Translations under genes and position numbers: made by a program
Notes under the pieces: generated by a model
Told to the model about the DNA's origin: nothing
What the model saw: only the letters and a program-made list of their open reading frames with translations
Databases searched by the model: none
In this document: positions 7,389 to 15,436 of the stretch, piece by piece
Layout: every line of letters begins with the position of its first letter
Position numbering within the stretch: the stretch's first letter is position 1
DNA from: Thermoplasmata archaeon
Lineage (GTDB): Archaea > Thermoplasmatota > Thermoplasmata > Lutacidiplasmatales > UBA184
Assembly (NCBI GenBank): GCA_021806135.1
Contig: JAJZYB010000001.1
Location: 109,892-173,891, forward strand
Length of the DNA stretch: 64,000 bases
Reading direction: 5' to 3'

Positions 7389-8585
7389 ATGGACGTGGGC
7401 CTGGTCGGACAACCCAACGTGGGCAAATCCACCCTGTTCAACGCCCTCACCCTCCTTCACGTCCCCATGGCCCCGTACCCGTTCACCACCGTGGAACCCA
7501 ACCGGGGGGTGAGCCATGTGCGCGTCCCCTGCCCCCACACGGAGCTCGGGCGCCCCTGCCAACCCGGGAACGCTCCGTGCGAGGAGGGGGTCCGATGGAT
7601 CCCGGTCCAGCTCGTCGATGTGGCCGGCCTCGTTCCGGGGGCCCACCAGGGCCGGGGCCTCGGGAACCGCTTCCTGGACGACCTGCGCCAGGCCGAGGGG
7701 TTCCTCCAGGTGGTGGACCTGACCGGCGCCACCGGTCCGGAGGGGAACCGCTCGGCCCCCCACACGTTCGACCCCACGGAGGCCGTCCGCTTCCTGGAGG
7801 AGGAGCTCGTCCTCTGGCTCTCGGAGGTCCTTGGCCGCCAGTGGGACAAGCTCGCCCGCTCGGCCGAGCTCACGGGAGGGAAGCCGGACGAGCTCCTCGC
7901 CGGCCGGCTCGCCGGGCTGGGCTTCACCCTCCCCCAGGTCCAGGCCGCGCTCCGGCAGACCGCCTTGGACCAGGCCCACCCCTCCCGGTGGGAGGGGGAT
8001 GCGCTGACCGGGTTGGCCCGTACGCTCATCACGACCCACCGGCCCCGTTGGGTGGTGGCCAACAAGGCGGACGAGTCCACCCCTCCGGCAGCGGAGCAGC
8101 TCCGGCAGGCCCTCGCCCCGTTGGCCTCCTCTCCGGCCTCTGCCGAGGTCGAGCTCACCCTCCGGCGGGCTGACCAGGCGGGGCTCATCCGCTACCGGCC
8201 GGGGGACAGCGGCTTCACCCGGGTCCGGCCGGACGCCCTCACGGCCGGGCAGGCCCGGGCCCTAGAAGGGATCGACCGGTTCCTTTCCCTCTGGCGGACC
8301 ACCGGGGTCCAGGAGGCCCTGGAAGGGCTCGTCTTCACCGGCCTCCAACGCATGGTGGTCTTCCCGGTCGAGGACGAGAGCCGCTGGACCGATTCCAAGG
8401 GGCGGGTCCTCCCCGATGCCTTCCTGGTCCCCCGGGGGACCACGGCCCGGCAGCTCGCCTACCGGGTCCACACGGACCTCGGCGAAGGGTTCCTCAAGGC
8501 CGTGGACGCCCGACGGAAGCGTACCCTCGGCGCCGACCACCCGCTAGAACCCGGCGACGTGATCCGGGTGGTCTCCCACCGGTAG
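7389..8585 (+). CDS. ychF: YchF-type GTPase/ATPase (archaeal Obg-family)
   Basis: 398 residues. The G1 motif GQPNVGKST is at residues 7-15. The switch region PYPFTTVEPN and the G3 motif DVAGLVPGAHQGRGLG are typical of the Obg/YchF group. The G4-like NKADE is near residue 223. The C-terminal 70 residues form a TGS domain (TARQLAYRVHTDLGEGFLKAVDARRK...EPGDVIRVVSHR). YchF proteins bind ribosomes and often prefer ATP. Archaeal members, like this one, have a Cys-containing insert after the first strands (RVPCPHTELGRPCQPG). The 3' end overlaps the convergent mevalonate kinase gene by 42 bp. Confidence 0.92.
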   Translation: MDVGLVGQPNVGKSTLFNALTLLHVPMAPYPFTTVEPNRGVSHVRVPCPHTELGRPCQPGNAPCEEGVRWIPVQLVDVAGLVPGAHQGRGLGNRFLDDLRQAEGFLQVVDLTGATGPEGNRSAPHTFDPTEAVRFLEEELVLWLSEVLGRQWDKLARSAELTGGKPDELLAGRLAGLGFTLPQVQAALRQTALDQAHPSRWEGDALTGLARTLITTHRPRWVVANKADESTPPAAEQLRQALAPLASSPASAEVELTLRRADQAGLIRYRPGDSGFTRVRPDALTAGQARALEGIDRFLSLWRTTGVQEALEGLVFTGLQRMVVFPVEDESRWTDSKGRVLPDAFLVPRGTTARQLAYRVHTDLGEGFLKAVDARRKRTLGADHPLEPGDVIRVVSHR

Positions 8586-9572
8586 AGGCCCGTCCAGGGG
8601 TCGGGCGCCTCCGGGGGAGACCGCGAGGCGGTACGGGACCCCGCCGGCCCGGGCCCAGGCCTTCAGCAGGCCGGCCTCCTGGCCCTCGCGCGGCAAGGCG
8701 AGCACCGAGCCCCCCCCGCCCGCTCCCGTGAGCTTCGCGCCCTCCACAAAGGGCTCGGCTGCCCGCAGGAGCATCTCCAGCCGCGGATGGCTCGCCCCGA
8801 GCTCGGAGAGGAGACGATGGTTCTCCGCGAGGAGGTGCCCCACGTCGGCCCGGTCCTCCCTCCCGAGCGCCCGCTCTCCGTCCCGGGTCACCCGGGCGAT
8901 ACCGGCAAGGATCTCCTGGCCCCTGGCCGTATCGAAGACCTCCCCCACGCGTCGCACCACCGGGCCGGTGGCCTTGGCGACCCCGGAGTAGGAGGCGGCC
9001 CAGCTCCAGCCCGGATCCTTCACCCGGGAGACATGGAAGGCCGGGGAGCTTCCCTCCGAAGGGAGGTCCCAGAGCTCTCCTTCCCGGGGCTCCGCGCCCA
9101 CGGCGAGGATGCCCCCGGCGGCGGAGGCCGAGGTGTCCACGGGGCTTCCGACGCCCTGGGCCGCCCGCTCGATCCGGTAGCTCTCCTGCGCCAGCCGGGC
9201 CCGGTCGAGCCTACCCTCGGGCAGGAGGAAGCCGGCCACCAACCCCACGGTGAAGGCCGCTGAGGAACCCAGCCCCGACGCCCGGGGGAGCCCCGAGCGC
9301 ACGGTCAGGGAGACGTCCTGCTCTCCCCACCCGGGGAAGCGCCGGATCGCCTCCGCGAGGTACGGGTTCCCCAGCTCCCGCCAGGGAAGCCCATTGACCT
9401 GAAGCCCTCCGTGAGACCGGCGGGGTTCGAAGCGCACCTCGGTGCCCCGGTCGAGGGCCATCACCAAGGCGGTCTTTCCCCGGACCACCGCGTGCTCTCC
9501 GAAGAGGATCGCCTTTCCCGGGGCATGGAGGAGGAGGGGCCATCGCCGGGCCGGGAGCGGTTCCTCCGTCAC
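8544..9572 (-). CDS. mvk: Mevalonate kinase
   Basis: A 342-residue GHMP kinase that phosphorylates mevalonate to mevalonate-5-phosphate, the entry step after HMG-CoA reductase in archaeal lipid synthesis. Motif 1 PGKAILFGEHAVV is at residues 18-30, the ATP loop GLGSSAA at 100-106, and motif 3 KLTGAGGGGSV near 287. Together with isopentenyl phosphate kinase at 39859 it points to a route through mevalonate phosphate and isopentenyl phosphate. Thermoplasma and Picrophilus instead use mevalonate-3-kinase, so this lineage keeps the ordinary kinase. It is followed by Trm56 with a 4-bp overlap in the order trm56-mvk, and it overlaps convergent ychF. Confidence 0.93.
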   Translation of the reverse strand: MTEEPLPARRWPLLLHAPGKAILFGEHAVVRGKTALVMALDRGTEVRFEPRRSHGGLQVNGLPWRELGNPYLAEAIRRFPGWGEQDVSLTVRSGLPRASGLGSSAAFTVGLVAGFLLPEGRLDRARLAQESYRIERAAQGVGSPVDTSASAAGGILAVGAEPREGELWDLPSEGSSPAFHVSRVKDPGWSWAASYSGVAKATGPVVRRVGEVFDTARGQEILAGIARVTRDGERALGREDRADVGHLLAENHRLLSELGASHPRLEMLLRAAEPFVEGAKLTGAGGGGSVLALPREGQEAGLLKAWARAGGVPYRLAVSPGGARPLDGPLPVGDHPDHVAGF

Positions 9573-10150
9573 CGGGCCGCTCCCGGGGCTGGGGGACCCG
9601 CCCCGGGAGGGGCGCGTTCCTCCACGCGCTTCCCCCGGGGGGAGGCGAGGATCCTCAGCCGGGCCCCGGAGCGCTCCTCCTCGGCGGGCGTCCCGAGCAG
9701 CCGGTCCAACACCAACGCCAGGGCCGCCACCTCGCTATGGGGCTGGTGGGTGACGGCCACGTTGTGGTGGGCGAGGCTGTAGATCTCCGGGGGGACCTTG
9801 GCCCCCCCCACCACCAGGAGGAATGGGCCCGGCCCCGTCCAGCGGTGCTTCACGCTGTCCAAGTCCTCCCCGTAGACCGTGAGATGGACGATGGTCCCCG
9901 GGTACTGGCGCAGGAAGGAGCGGGGGTTCGTGAGACCCTTGACCTCGAACGACCCCCCGAACCGGTCCCCCACCTCGGAGAGGCCCTTCGCCAACCGGGG
10001 GTCCGGAGGCTCCAGATAGAGCCTCCGGGCGCCCCAGGCCCGGGCGGTGAGCGCCACATGGGTGCTCAGCCGGGGGTCGCGGCCCGGCCGGTGCCCAAGC
10101 CGGAGGACCTCGACCACCCGGTCCCGGGGGCCGTCAGCTCCGGTGGCCAT
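9569..10150 (-). CDS. trm56: tRNA (cytidine(56)-2'-O)-methyltransferase
   Basis: 193 residues of the archaeal SPOUT-class enzyme that methylates the ribose of C56 in the T-loop. The N-terminus EVLRLGHRPGRDPRLSTHVALTARA and the knot segment FLLVVGGAKVPPEIYSLAHHNVAV are diagnostic. A Pro/Arg-rich tail after residue 165 is longer than usual and may be lineage-specific. The 5' end overlaps the winged-helix gene by 17 bp and the 3' end overlaps mvk by 4 bp, so wHTH-trm56-mvk form one operon. Confidence 0.92.
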   Translation of the reverse strand: MATGADGPRDRVVEVLRLGHRPGRDPRLSTHVALTARAWGARRLYLEPPDPRLAKGLSEVGDRFGGSFEVKGLTNPRSFLRQYPGTIVHLTVYGEDLDSVKHRWTGPGPFLLVVGGAKVPPEIYSLAHHNVAVTHQPHSEVAALALVLDRLLGTPAEEERSGARLRILASPRGKRVEERAPPGAGPPAPGAAR

Positions 10151-10646
10151 TGAGCCGCTCGACGCGGTGGCCCCGGAACTCGAGCTTCTCGGAGCGCTTG
10201 ATGAGCCCCTTGAGCCGGGTGGTGCTCATCTTCAGCTCCTCGGCCACGTCGGAGAAGAAGCGGCCCTGCTCCCCCACCAGGTCGTAGATCTCCTTCTCGA
10301 ACCGGGCATAGTCCTTGTCCGCCAGGGAGGCCACCGAGAGGATCTCCGAGACCTCTGTCAAGGGGGCGGTGGTGTTGATGTTCACCGTGGAATAGTAGGT
10401 GTGGAAGCTCTTCTCGGGGGACCGCTTCCCCTCCCGGGAGACCCAGCGGCTGTCCACCAGCTTCAGCTTCTCGAAGAAGCCCAGGACCTTCTCCCCCTCC
10501 TTGCCGAACTCCTGCTCCACGTCCTCGGCCGTGACCCAGGACTCGGAGAGCTTCTTGAAGAGCGCGAGCTTGAGCGGGGAATCCACGGCCCGGAGCACGG
10601 GAACGAGGTCGGAGACTTCGTTGACCACCTTGATTCGCTGTTGCAT
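10134..10646 (-). CDS. Archaeal winged-helix DNA-binding protein
   Basis: 170 residues from ATG 10646. A first winged helix-turn-helix covers about residues 20-75 (SPLKLALFKKLSESWVTAEDVEQEFGKEGEKVLGFFEKLKLVDSRW) and a second helix-turn-helix-like element lies near the C-terminus (FFSDVAEELKMSTTRLKGLIKRSEKL). No zinc ribbon is seen, so it is not TFE. It resembles ArsR-like regulators found beside trm56 in other archaea, but I cannot name the target. A TATA-like GTTATC upstream (about 10672-10677) gives a short leader. It overlaps trm56 by 17 bp. Confidence 0.75.
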   Translation of the reverse strand: MQQRIKVVNEVSDLVPVLRAVDSPLKLALFKKLSESWVTAEDVEQEFGKEGEKVLGFFEKLKLVDSRWVSREGKRSPEKSFHTYYSTVNINTTAPLTEVSEILSVASLADKDYARFEKEIYDLVGEQGRFFSDVAEELKMSTTRLKGLIKRSEKLEFRGHRVERLNGHRS

Positions 10647-10689
10647 GGAGCTTCCTCGAGGGCCCCCGGCAAGATAACGGTACCACCCC

Positions 10690-10887
10690 TCAGGGAGGAC
10701 CCGGCCGTGGCGGTGGGACCGCCGGGACGGGCTCCTCCAGCAGGGCCCGGCGGTACTTCTGGTAGCGGTCCTCAGGGGACCAGCGCACGGGGTGCGGGGA
10801 GCCCGCCGGGCCACCGCAGCGGGAGCAGACCTCCTTCAGGGTGTAGACGGCGCACCGGGAGCAGCGGTGGAGCAGGGCCGGCGGCAT
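10690..10887 (-). CDS. nop10: H/ACA RNP protein Nop10
   Basis: 65 residues. The N-terminal zinc ribbon has Cys pairs at HRCSRC and EVCSRCGG, and the C-terminal helix matches the family signature (VRWSPEDRYQKYRRALLEE). Nop10 stabilises Cbf5 in the H/ACA guide RNP for pseudouridylation. The start ATG 10887 is preferred over the upstream GTG at 10896 because MPPALLHRC fits the family. It is the last gene of the L44e-S27e-aIF2alpha-Nop10 operon, a classical archaeal arrangement. Confidence 0.93.
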   Translation of the reverse strand: MPPALLHRCSRCAVYTLKEVCSRCGGPAGSPHPVRWSPEDRYQKYRRALLEEPVPAVPPPRPGPP

Positions 10888-10892
10888 GGGTC

Positions 10893-11672
10893 TCACAGGT
10901 GGGTGAACGTGCCCTTACCGCCCAGGGCCTTGATCTTCCCCAGGGCGAGGTCCGAAGCGCGTTTGAGCAGCTCTTCGGTGGGCTTGTACTGGGAGCCGGT
11001 CACCACCACCCGGTACCGGGGGGCGCCCACATACTGGATCTCGATGGCCTTCGGCGAGGCCCCCTCCGCCGCCAGGAGAGCCTCCCGGACGGCCTCCACC
11101 CCCGTCGGGCCGGGGTGGGAGACCTCGAGCACGCCGGAGATCTCCACGTGCGGAGGGGAGATGTTCTCCTGGGCGACCTTGAGGAAGGCCTCCACCCAGG
11201 GTCCCTTGAGCCCGTCCGCGGCGAAGCGTCCGGGGTCGGAGGAGGCGGTCTCGAAGGCGTTGAAGAGGCTCCCGTAGCGCTCCAGCAGGGGTCCGCCGAA
11301 CGTGGCCATGGCCTGGGGGACCTCCATCTTGAGGGCCTTGGCCACGACCCCCACGAGCTTCTGCGCCCGTTGCTCGTTCTTGAAGGCCTGGAGCTTTTCC
11401 CGACGCTGGTGCTCGTTGATCCGCTTTAAGGACAGGTCCACCTGGCCCTTGTCGTGGTCCAGATGGATCACCCGGCCGACGATCTTCTGCCCTTCCCGGA
11501 TGTAGTCCCGGATGTACTTCACCCAGCCGGTCGCCACCTCGGAGAGGTGGATGAACGCCTCCCGGCCGCCGTACTCGTCCAGGGTCACCACGGCACCGAA
11601 GTTCCGGATGGACCGGACGGTCGCCACCACGAACTCCCCCTCCTCGGGGAGCTTCTGCCGGAAATCCGCCAT
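10893..11672 (-). CDS. eif2a: Translation initiation factor aIF2 subunit alpha
   Basis: 259 residues. The N-terminal S1-type OB domain (GEFVVATVRSIRNFGAVVTLDEYGGREAFIHLSEVATGWVKYIRDYI) is followed by the helical domain and the alpha/beta domain that binds the gamma subunit. The aIF2 trimer delivers initiator tRNA to the small subunit. It sits in the operon between S27e and Nop10, with the downstream start a few bases from its stop. Length is normal for archaea and the start ATG 11672 gives the canonical short N-terminus. Confidence 0.96.
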   Translation of the reverse strand: MADFRQKLPEEGEFVVATVRSIRNFGAVVTLDEYGGREAFIHLSEVATGWVKYIRDYIREGQKIVGRVIHLDHDKGQVDLSLKRINEHQRREKLQAFKNEQRAQKLVGVVAKALKMEVPQAMATFGGPLLERYGSLFNAFETASSDPGRFAADGLKGPWVEAFLKVAQENISPPHVEISGVLEVSHPGPTGVEAVREALLAAEGASPKAIEIQYVGAPRYRVVVTGSQYKPTEELLKRASDLALGKIKALGGKGTFTHL

Positions 11673-11694
11673 GCGCGCCTCCCTGGACGAGGGG

Positions 11695-11883
11695 TCAGGC
11701 CAGGGCCCGCAACACTTCGCCCCGGAAGTTGCCGAGGCCCCCCGTGGGGGTGGCCAGGAGGGCCCCACAGATGGTGCAGTTCACCGTCGTGGCGGGGCGG
11801 CGGAAGACCACCTGCTCCTTGGAGCAGTCGCGGCAGCGTACCAGGACGAACCGGGAGGCGGCCGGGGCAGGCTCCTCGGTCAT
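11695..11883 (-). CDS. rps27e: Ribosomal protein S27e
   Basis: 62 residues with the S27e zinc ribbon: VRCRDC and, 18 residues on, NCTICGALLATPTGG. It binds the head/body region of the 30S subunit. The ATG overlaps the stop of L44e (TGA/ATG overlap at 11880-11883). The C-terminal end GNFRGEVLRAL is typical. Second gene of the L44e operon. Confidence 0.94.
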   Translation of the reverse strand: MTEEPAPAASRFVLVRCRDCSKEQVVFRRPATTVNCTICGALLATPTGGLGNFRGEVLRALA

Positions 11884-12167
11884 CCTTTGTGCTCCCGGAG
11901 CTCCAACTGGCTCGCCCGGAAGCTCTTCGGCTGGACGGTGTACTTGCAAGTCTTGCATCGGTAGCGAAGGTAGACCCTCCGGACGGCCTTGGCCCGTCCC
12001 TCGGGCTTGGGCCGGGGAAAGCCGCCGTATCCGCGCTGGGCCCGGCGGAACCGTCGTTGCCCCCACTTGAGCTCGCTCGCCGCCCGCTTGCGGCCCCGGT
12101 CCACGTCGTGGGCCGTGTGATGGTGGCATTTCGGACAGTAGGCCGAGATCTCCTTCGGGAAGTGCAT
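11880..12167 (-). CDS. rpl44e: Ribosomal protein L44e
   Basis: 95 residues starting MHFPKEISAYCPKCHHHTAHDV, with a second Cys pair RYRCKTCKYTVQPKSFRA near the C-terminus forming the zinc site. It contacts the E site of the 50S subunit. A TATA box at 12193-12200 lies about 29 nt before the ATG, so the operon L44e-S27e-aIF2alpha-Nop10 starts here with an almost absent leader. Confidence 0.95.
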   Translation of the reverse strand: MHFPKEISAYCPKCHHHTAHDVDRGRKRAASELKWGQRRFRRAQRGYGGFPRPKPEGRAKAVRRVYLRYRCKTCKYTVQPKSFRASQLELREHKG

Positions 12168-12192
12168 AGGGAGGGCCCGCGAGGGAACCGTG

Positions 12193-12200
12193 TTATTTAG
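12193..12200 (-). promoter_or_regulatory. TATA box of the L44e operon
   Basis: Reverse complement CTAAATAA, about 29 nt upstream of ATG 12167. It overlaps the 3' end of the hydrolase gene, so the promoter lies inside the neighbouring coding sequence. Confidence 0.6.
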
Positions 12201-13248
12201 CCTTGCGGACGGATCGAGAGGCCTTCTGCGGGGGGCTGGGCCCCTTCCGGCGCGCAGGCACGACGACCGAGCCGGAGAGGAAGGCGTCCACCTCCGCATC
12301 CGAGACCTCCTCCGGTGAGCCCGAGGCGGCCGGGGGACCCGGGAGCCTCTGGGGTGCCTTTAGGGGTGCCGTCCCCTTCCTGGCCGAGGAGGGGATGGGA
12401 CGAGGAGGAGCGGGTCTCGCTGGCTCGGAAGAGGGAGAGACCACCGGCGGTGTCCTCAGCGGTCCGACCTCCCCCTGGAGGAAGTTCCGGATCTCCCGGA
12501 GGGCATGGGCAGCCAGATCCGGGCGGTGGGCGGAGACGTCGCCGGGGTTGAGGAAGCCGTGCTCGGCCTCCGCATAGACCACACTCTTGAACGAGAGGCC
12601 GCGCTTCCGCATCTCCGACTCCCAGGTCTTGAGCTGAGAGGTCAGACGAAGGTCCTTCCCGGCATAGATGCCCAGAACAGGGGCGGAAAGACGGGCAAGG
12701 TCCTCCCAGGGAAGGAGGGGGCGCCCGTAGCAGACCACCACGGCGCGGACCCGGGGGTCGAGGGTCCCGAGGGTCCAGGCGTACCCGCCTCCCATGCTGA
12801 GGCCCAGGCAAGCGAGGCGGTTCCCGTCGACGCCCGGGGTCCGGCGGAGCGCAGTCACGCACTCCTTCAAGGCCGCCACGGCCCGAGGGTCCGGCGCGTA
12901 GAGGGGGATCCGTGCCCCCCGTCGAAGGCGCTCCTGGTCGGGCCGGGGGAGCTCCGCCACCACCGCCTCGAAGGGCGGGACGTAGCTCCCGTGGAAGGGG
13001 AGGTCCTTCAGGATCCGGAGCACCTCGCGGATGTCTTCGGGGGTGGGTGGGTCCGGGCCCAAGGAGTAGAGGTCCGGGGCCACCACTTCGAATCCCCAGG
13101 AGGCGAAGGTCCCCGCGAGATCGTGCTCCTGCGACGTGAGGCCCAGCGCGGTGTGGAGGAGCACCAGGCCCGGGTGGTTCGATGCCGGTCCCGCCGGCGA
13201 GGCCCGAAGGGCCTGGAACCGGGCATGGGCCGGGCCGAGTTCCACCAT
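12193..13248 (-). CDS. Dienelactone-hydrolase-like alpha/beta hydrolase
   Basis: 351 residues. The alpha/beta-hydrolase core carries the nucleophile elbow GLSMGGGY, the acid in YAGKD and the histidine in EAEHGF. The glutamate of TALGLTSQEHD matches the position that activates the nucleophile in dienelactone hydrolases. Classical family members use Cys at the elbow; here it is Ser. Residues after about 265 are a Pro/Ser/Arg-rich tail ending in a basic stretch, probably disordered. Substrate unknown. The start ATG 13248 is preferred to GTG 13266. It reads in the same direction as the L44e operon, whose TATA lies in its last codons. Confidence 0.8.
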   Translation of the reverse strand: MVELGPAHARFQALRASPAGPASNHPGLVLLHTALGLTSQEHDLAGTFASWGFEVVAPDLYSLGPDPPTPEDIREVLRILKDLPFHGSYVPPFEAVVAELPRPDQERLRRGARIPLYAPDPRAVAALKECVTALRRTPGVDGNRLACLGLSMGGGYAWTLGTLDPRVRAVVVCYGRPLLPWEDLARLSAPVLGIYAGKDLRLTSQLKTWESEMRKRGLSFKSVVYAEAEHGFLNPGDVSAHRPDLAAHALREIRNFLQGEVGPLRTPPVVSPSSEPARPAPPRPIPSSARKGTAPLKAPQRLPGPPAASGSPEEVSDAEVDAFLSGSVVVPARRKGPSPPQKASRSVRKAK

Positions 13249-13400
13249 GGTCCCCTCGGTCTCCACGTTGGATCAGCTCCGTCCGCCCGGGAGGGGGCAG
13301 GGCATTCTAGCCCGCTTCCTCTACTTGAAGCTCGTTCGGGCCTCCCCGGAGGATCGCCTCCCTCCCTGGAAGGGCTTCCCCTGACGGAAGAGGGCCCAAC

Positions 13401-13410
13401 CTTTATACGG
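13401..13410 (+). promoter_or_regulatory. TATA box of the L1-P0-P1 operon
   Basis: CTTTATACGG, centre about 33 nt before ATG 13438. It predicts a leader of roughly 8 nt, so the L1-binding mRNA mimic known from methanococcal L1 operons has little room in the 5' leader. Confidence 0.65.
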
Positions 13411-13437
13411 AGAAACTCTCTCGGCCGCCGTCACCCC

Positions 13438-14076
13438 ATGCCCGAGCTGAGCCCTCTTGAGGCGATCCAGAAGGTCCTCGCGGACTCCCCTCCACGGAAG
13501 TTCAAGGAGTCCCTGGAGGTGGCGATCAACCTGAAGGAGCTCGACCTCACGCTCCCGAAGAACCGGATCGAGGAGGAGGTCGCGCTCCCCAAGGGCCGGG
13601 GGAAGCCGGTGAAGGTGGGCGTCTTCGCCACCGTGGAGATGGCCCCCAAGGTCCGCTCCACCGCCGACCTGGTGATCACCCCGGAGACGCTGGACGACCT
13701 GTTCAAGACCAAGCGGCAGAGCCGCAAGCAGGTGAACCAGGTGGACTTCTTCCTTGCCGAGGCGCCCCTGATGCCCACCATCGGGAAGCGTCTGGGGACC
13801 GTCATGGGGCCTCGGGGGAAGGTGCCGCGTCCCATGGCTCCCGGGTCGGACCCCACGCCCGTCATCAACACGCTTCATCGGGCCGTCCGCCTCAGGAACC
13901 GGGGAAAGCGCACTTTCCACGCCCCGCTGGGGACCCGGGACATGCCCCCCGAGGACCTCGCCGAGAACCTCCAGGCGCTCCTCAACCGGGTGGTGGGCAA
14001 GCTTGAGCGGGGCCGCAACAACATCGAGAGCGTGTACGTGAAGACCAGCCAGGGACCTTCGGTCCGGGTCTGGTAG
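13438..14076 (+). CDS. rpl1: Ribosomal protein L1
   Basis: 212 residues. The two-domain L1 fold is clear from FKESLEVAINLKELDL at the N-terminus, the domain II motif PTIGKRLGTVMGPRGKVPRPM near residue 120, and the C-terminal NIESVYVKTSQGPSVRV. L1 forms the mobile stalk that helps release deacylated tRNA, and in many archaea it represses its own operon. First gene of the L1-P0-P1 operon; P0 starts 9 bp downstream. L11 is not present here. Confidence 0.96.
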   Translation: MPELSPLEAIQKVLADSPPRKFKESLEVAINLKELDLTLPKNRIEEEVALPKGRGKPVKVGVFATVEMAPKVRSTADLVITPETLDDLFKTKRQSRKQVNQVDFFLAEAPLMPTIGKRLGTVMGPRGKVPRPMAPGSDPTPVINTLHRAVRLRNRGKRTFHAPLGTRDMPPEDLAENLQALLNRVVGKLERGRNNIESVYVKTSQGPSVRVW

Positions 14077-14085
14077 GAGACGAGC

Positions 14086-14970
14086 ATGGCTACTGCGGCT
14101 ACCGAACTCCCGATCGCCGAACCCTCCACCCTGGAGAGGAAGCGTGCCCGGGTCCGGTTGCTCTCCGAGGAGCTGCTCTCGCACCGGGTGGTGGGTGTGG
14201 TGGCGTTCCGGGGCGTCCCGGCCTCCGCCCTCCAGAGCATGCGCCGGGAGCTCCGGTCCCGGGGGAGCCGGCTACGGGTCGCCCCGAACACCCTGCTGAC
14301 CCACGCGCTCACCGAAGCGGCGGCCGAGCGGCCCGCCCTCAAGGAGCTCATTCCGCTCATCCGGGACCAGAGCGGCATCCTCTTCTCCGGGCTCAACCCG
14401 TTCATGGTCTACCAGGAACTGGAACAGACCCGGCAACCCACCTACGCCCACGGTGGAGAGGTCGCCCCGGAGGACGTGAAGGTGCCGGCCGGCGAGACCT
14501 CCTTCAAGCCGGGCCCCATCGTCGGGGAACTCCAGCATGCCGGGCTCCCCGCGGCCATCGAGAAGGGAAAGGTGGTCCTGAAGAAGGACACGGTGCTCGT
14601 CGCCCAGGGCCAGGTCATCTCCCGGGAAGTGGCCCAGATCCTCACCCGGCTCGAAGTGAAACCGCTGGAGGTGGGCCTCATCCTCCAAGGAGCCACCGAG
14701 GAATCGTTCTTCTACCCGCGTGAGACGCTGGCCGTCGACCTGGTCTCCCGGCGGGACGACCTCGCCCGGGCCCATGTCCGGGCCCTGGCGTTGGCCGTCC
14801 GCGTGGGGTGGGCCACCCCCGAGACGGCTCCGCGCCTCGTGACCCGCGCCCACCGGGAGGCGCTCGCCCTGGCGGTAGCCGGGGCCTATCCCACCCCCGA
14901 GAGCGTCTCGCCGCTGCTGCGGAAGGCGTACCGGGAAGCCCTCGCCATCGAAGGACTCAAGAAGGATTGA
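14086..14970 (+). CDS. rpl10: Ribosomal stalk protein P0 (L10), without the usual acidic tail
   Basis: 294 residues. The rRNA-binding domain ([40 protein letters not shown]), the archaeal insertion domain, and the helical C-terminal spine for P1 dimers ([19 protein letters not shown]..., [16 protein letters not shown]) are all present. P0 anchors P1 dimers on the 50S. Archaeal P0 normally ends in a charged hinge and a GLxxLFG tail that contacts translation factors; here the protein stops at ...AIEGLKKD. P1 (14993), 22 bp downstream, does keep the tail. The stop TGA is followed directly by the P1 Shine-Dalgarno GGAGGAG, so no hidden extension exists. Confidence 0.95.
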   Translation: MATAATELPIAEPSTLERKRARVRLLSEELLSHRVVGVVAFRGVPASALQSMRRELRSRGSRLRVAPNTLLTHALTEAAAERPALKELIPLIRDQSGILFSGLNPFMVYQELEQTRQPTYAHGGEVAPEDVKVPAGETSFKPGPIVGELQHAGLPAAIEKGKVVLKKDTVLVAQGQVISREVAQILTRLEVKPLEVGLILQGATEESFFYPRETLAVDLVSRRDDLARAHVRALALAVRVGWATPETAPRLVTRAHREALALAVAGAYPTPESVSPLLRKAYREALAIEGLKKD

Positions 14971-14992
14971 GAACCCCAAGGAGGAGAAGACC

Positions 14993-15310
14993 ATGCAGTA
15001 CGTCTACGGAGCCCTGTTGCTCCACACCGCCGGCAAGCCCATCGACGAAAAGGGGATCACCAGTGTGCTCACCGCCGCGGGCACCGCTCCCGACCCCGCC
15101 CAGGTGAAGGTCCTGCTGGCCTCCCTGGAAGGGGTGAACATCCCCGAGGTCCTCGCCAAGGCGGAGACCGTGAGCGTGGCGGCCGCCCCCGCCGCGCCGG
15201 CCTCCGGCGAGAAGAAGGACGACAAGACCGAAGGGAAGAAAGAGGAGAAGGAAGAGAAGGGGGTCACCGAGGAGGAGGCCGCCGAGGGACTCTCCGCCCT
15301 CTTCGGCTAG
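14993..15310 (+). CDS. rpl12: Ribosomal stalk protein P1 (L12)
   Basis: 105 residues. The N-terminal dimerisation helices ([30 protein letters not shown]) are followed by an Ala/Pro hinge, a Lys/Glu-rich run and the factor-recruiting tail [12 protein letters not shown]. Multiple P1 dimers bind P0 and recruit EF-2, EF-1A and other GTPases. A strong GGAGGAG sits 8 nt before the ATG. Last gene of the stalk operon. Confidence 0.96.
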   Translation: MQYVYGALLLHTAGKPIDEKGITSVLTAAGTAPDPAQVKVLLASLEGVNIPEVLAKAETVSVAAAPAAPASGEKKDDKTEGKKEEKEEKGVTEEEAAEGLSALFG

Positions 15311-15404
15311 ACCCGAGGTCCGTCCCCGAGCACCGGGGAGGCCTTTCGGCCACCCCGGAAAACCCCTTCCCTCCTTGAGGTCCCTACCCCCCGGGGGAGC
15401 GAAC

Positions 15405-15413
15405 ACCTAAAGA
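15405..15413 (+). promoter_or_regulatory. TATA-like box of purF
   Basis: ACCTAAAGA, centre about 28 nt before the TTG start at 15437, predicting a leaderless purF transcript. Confidence 0.45.
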
Positions 15414-15436
15414 CCCCGGGACTCTCAATCGCAGCG

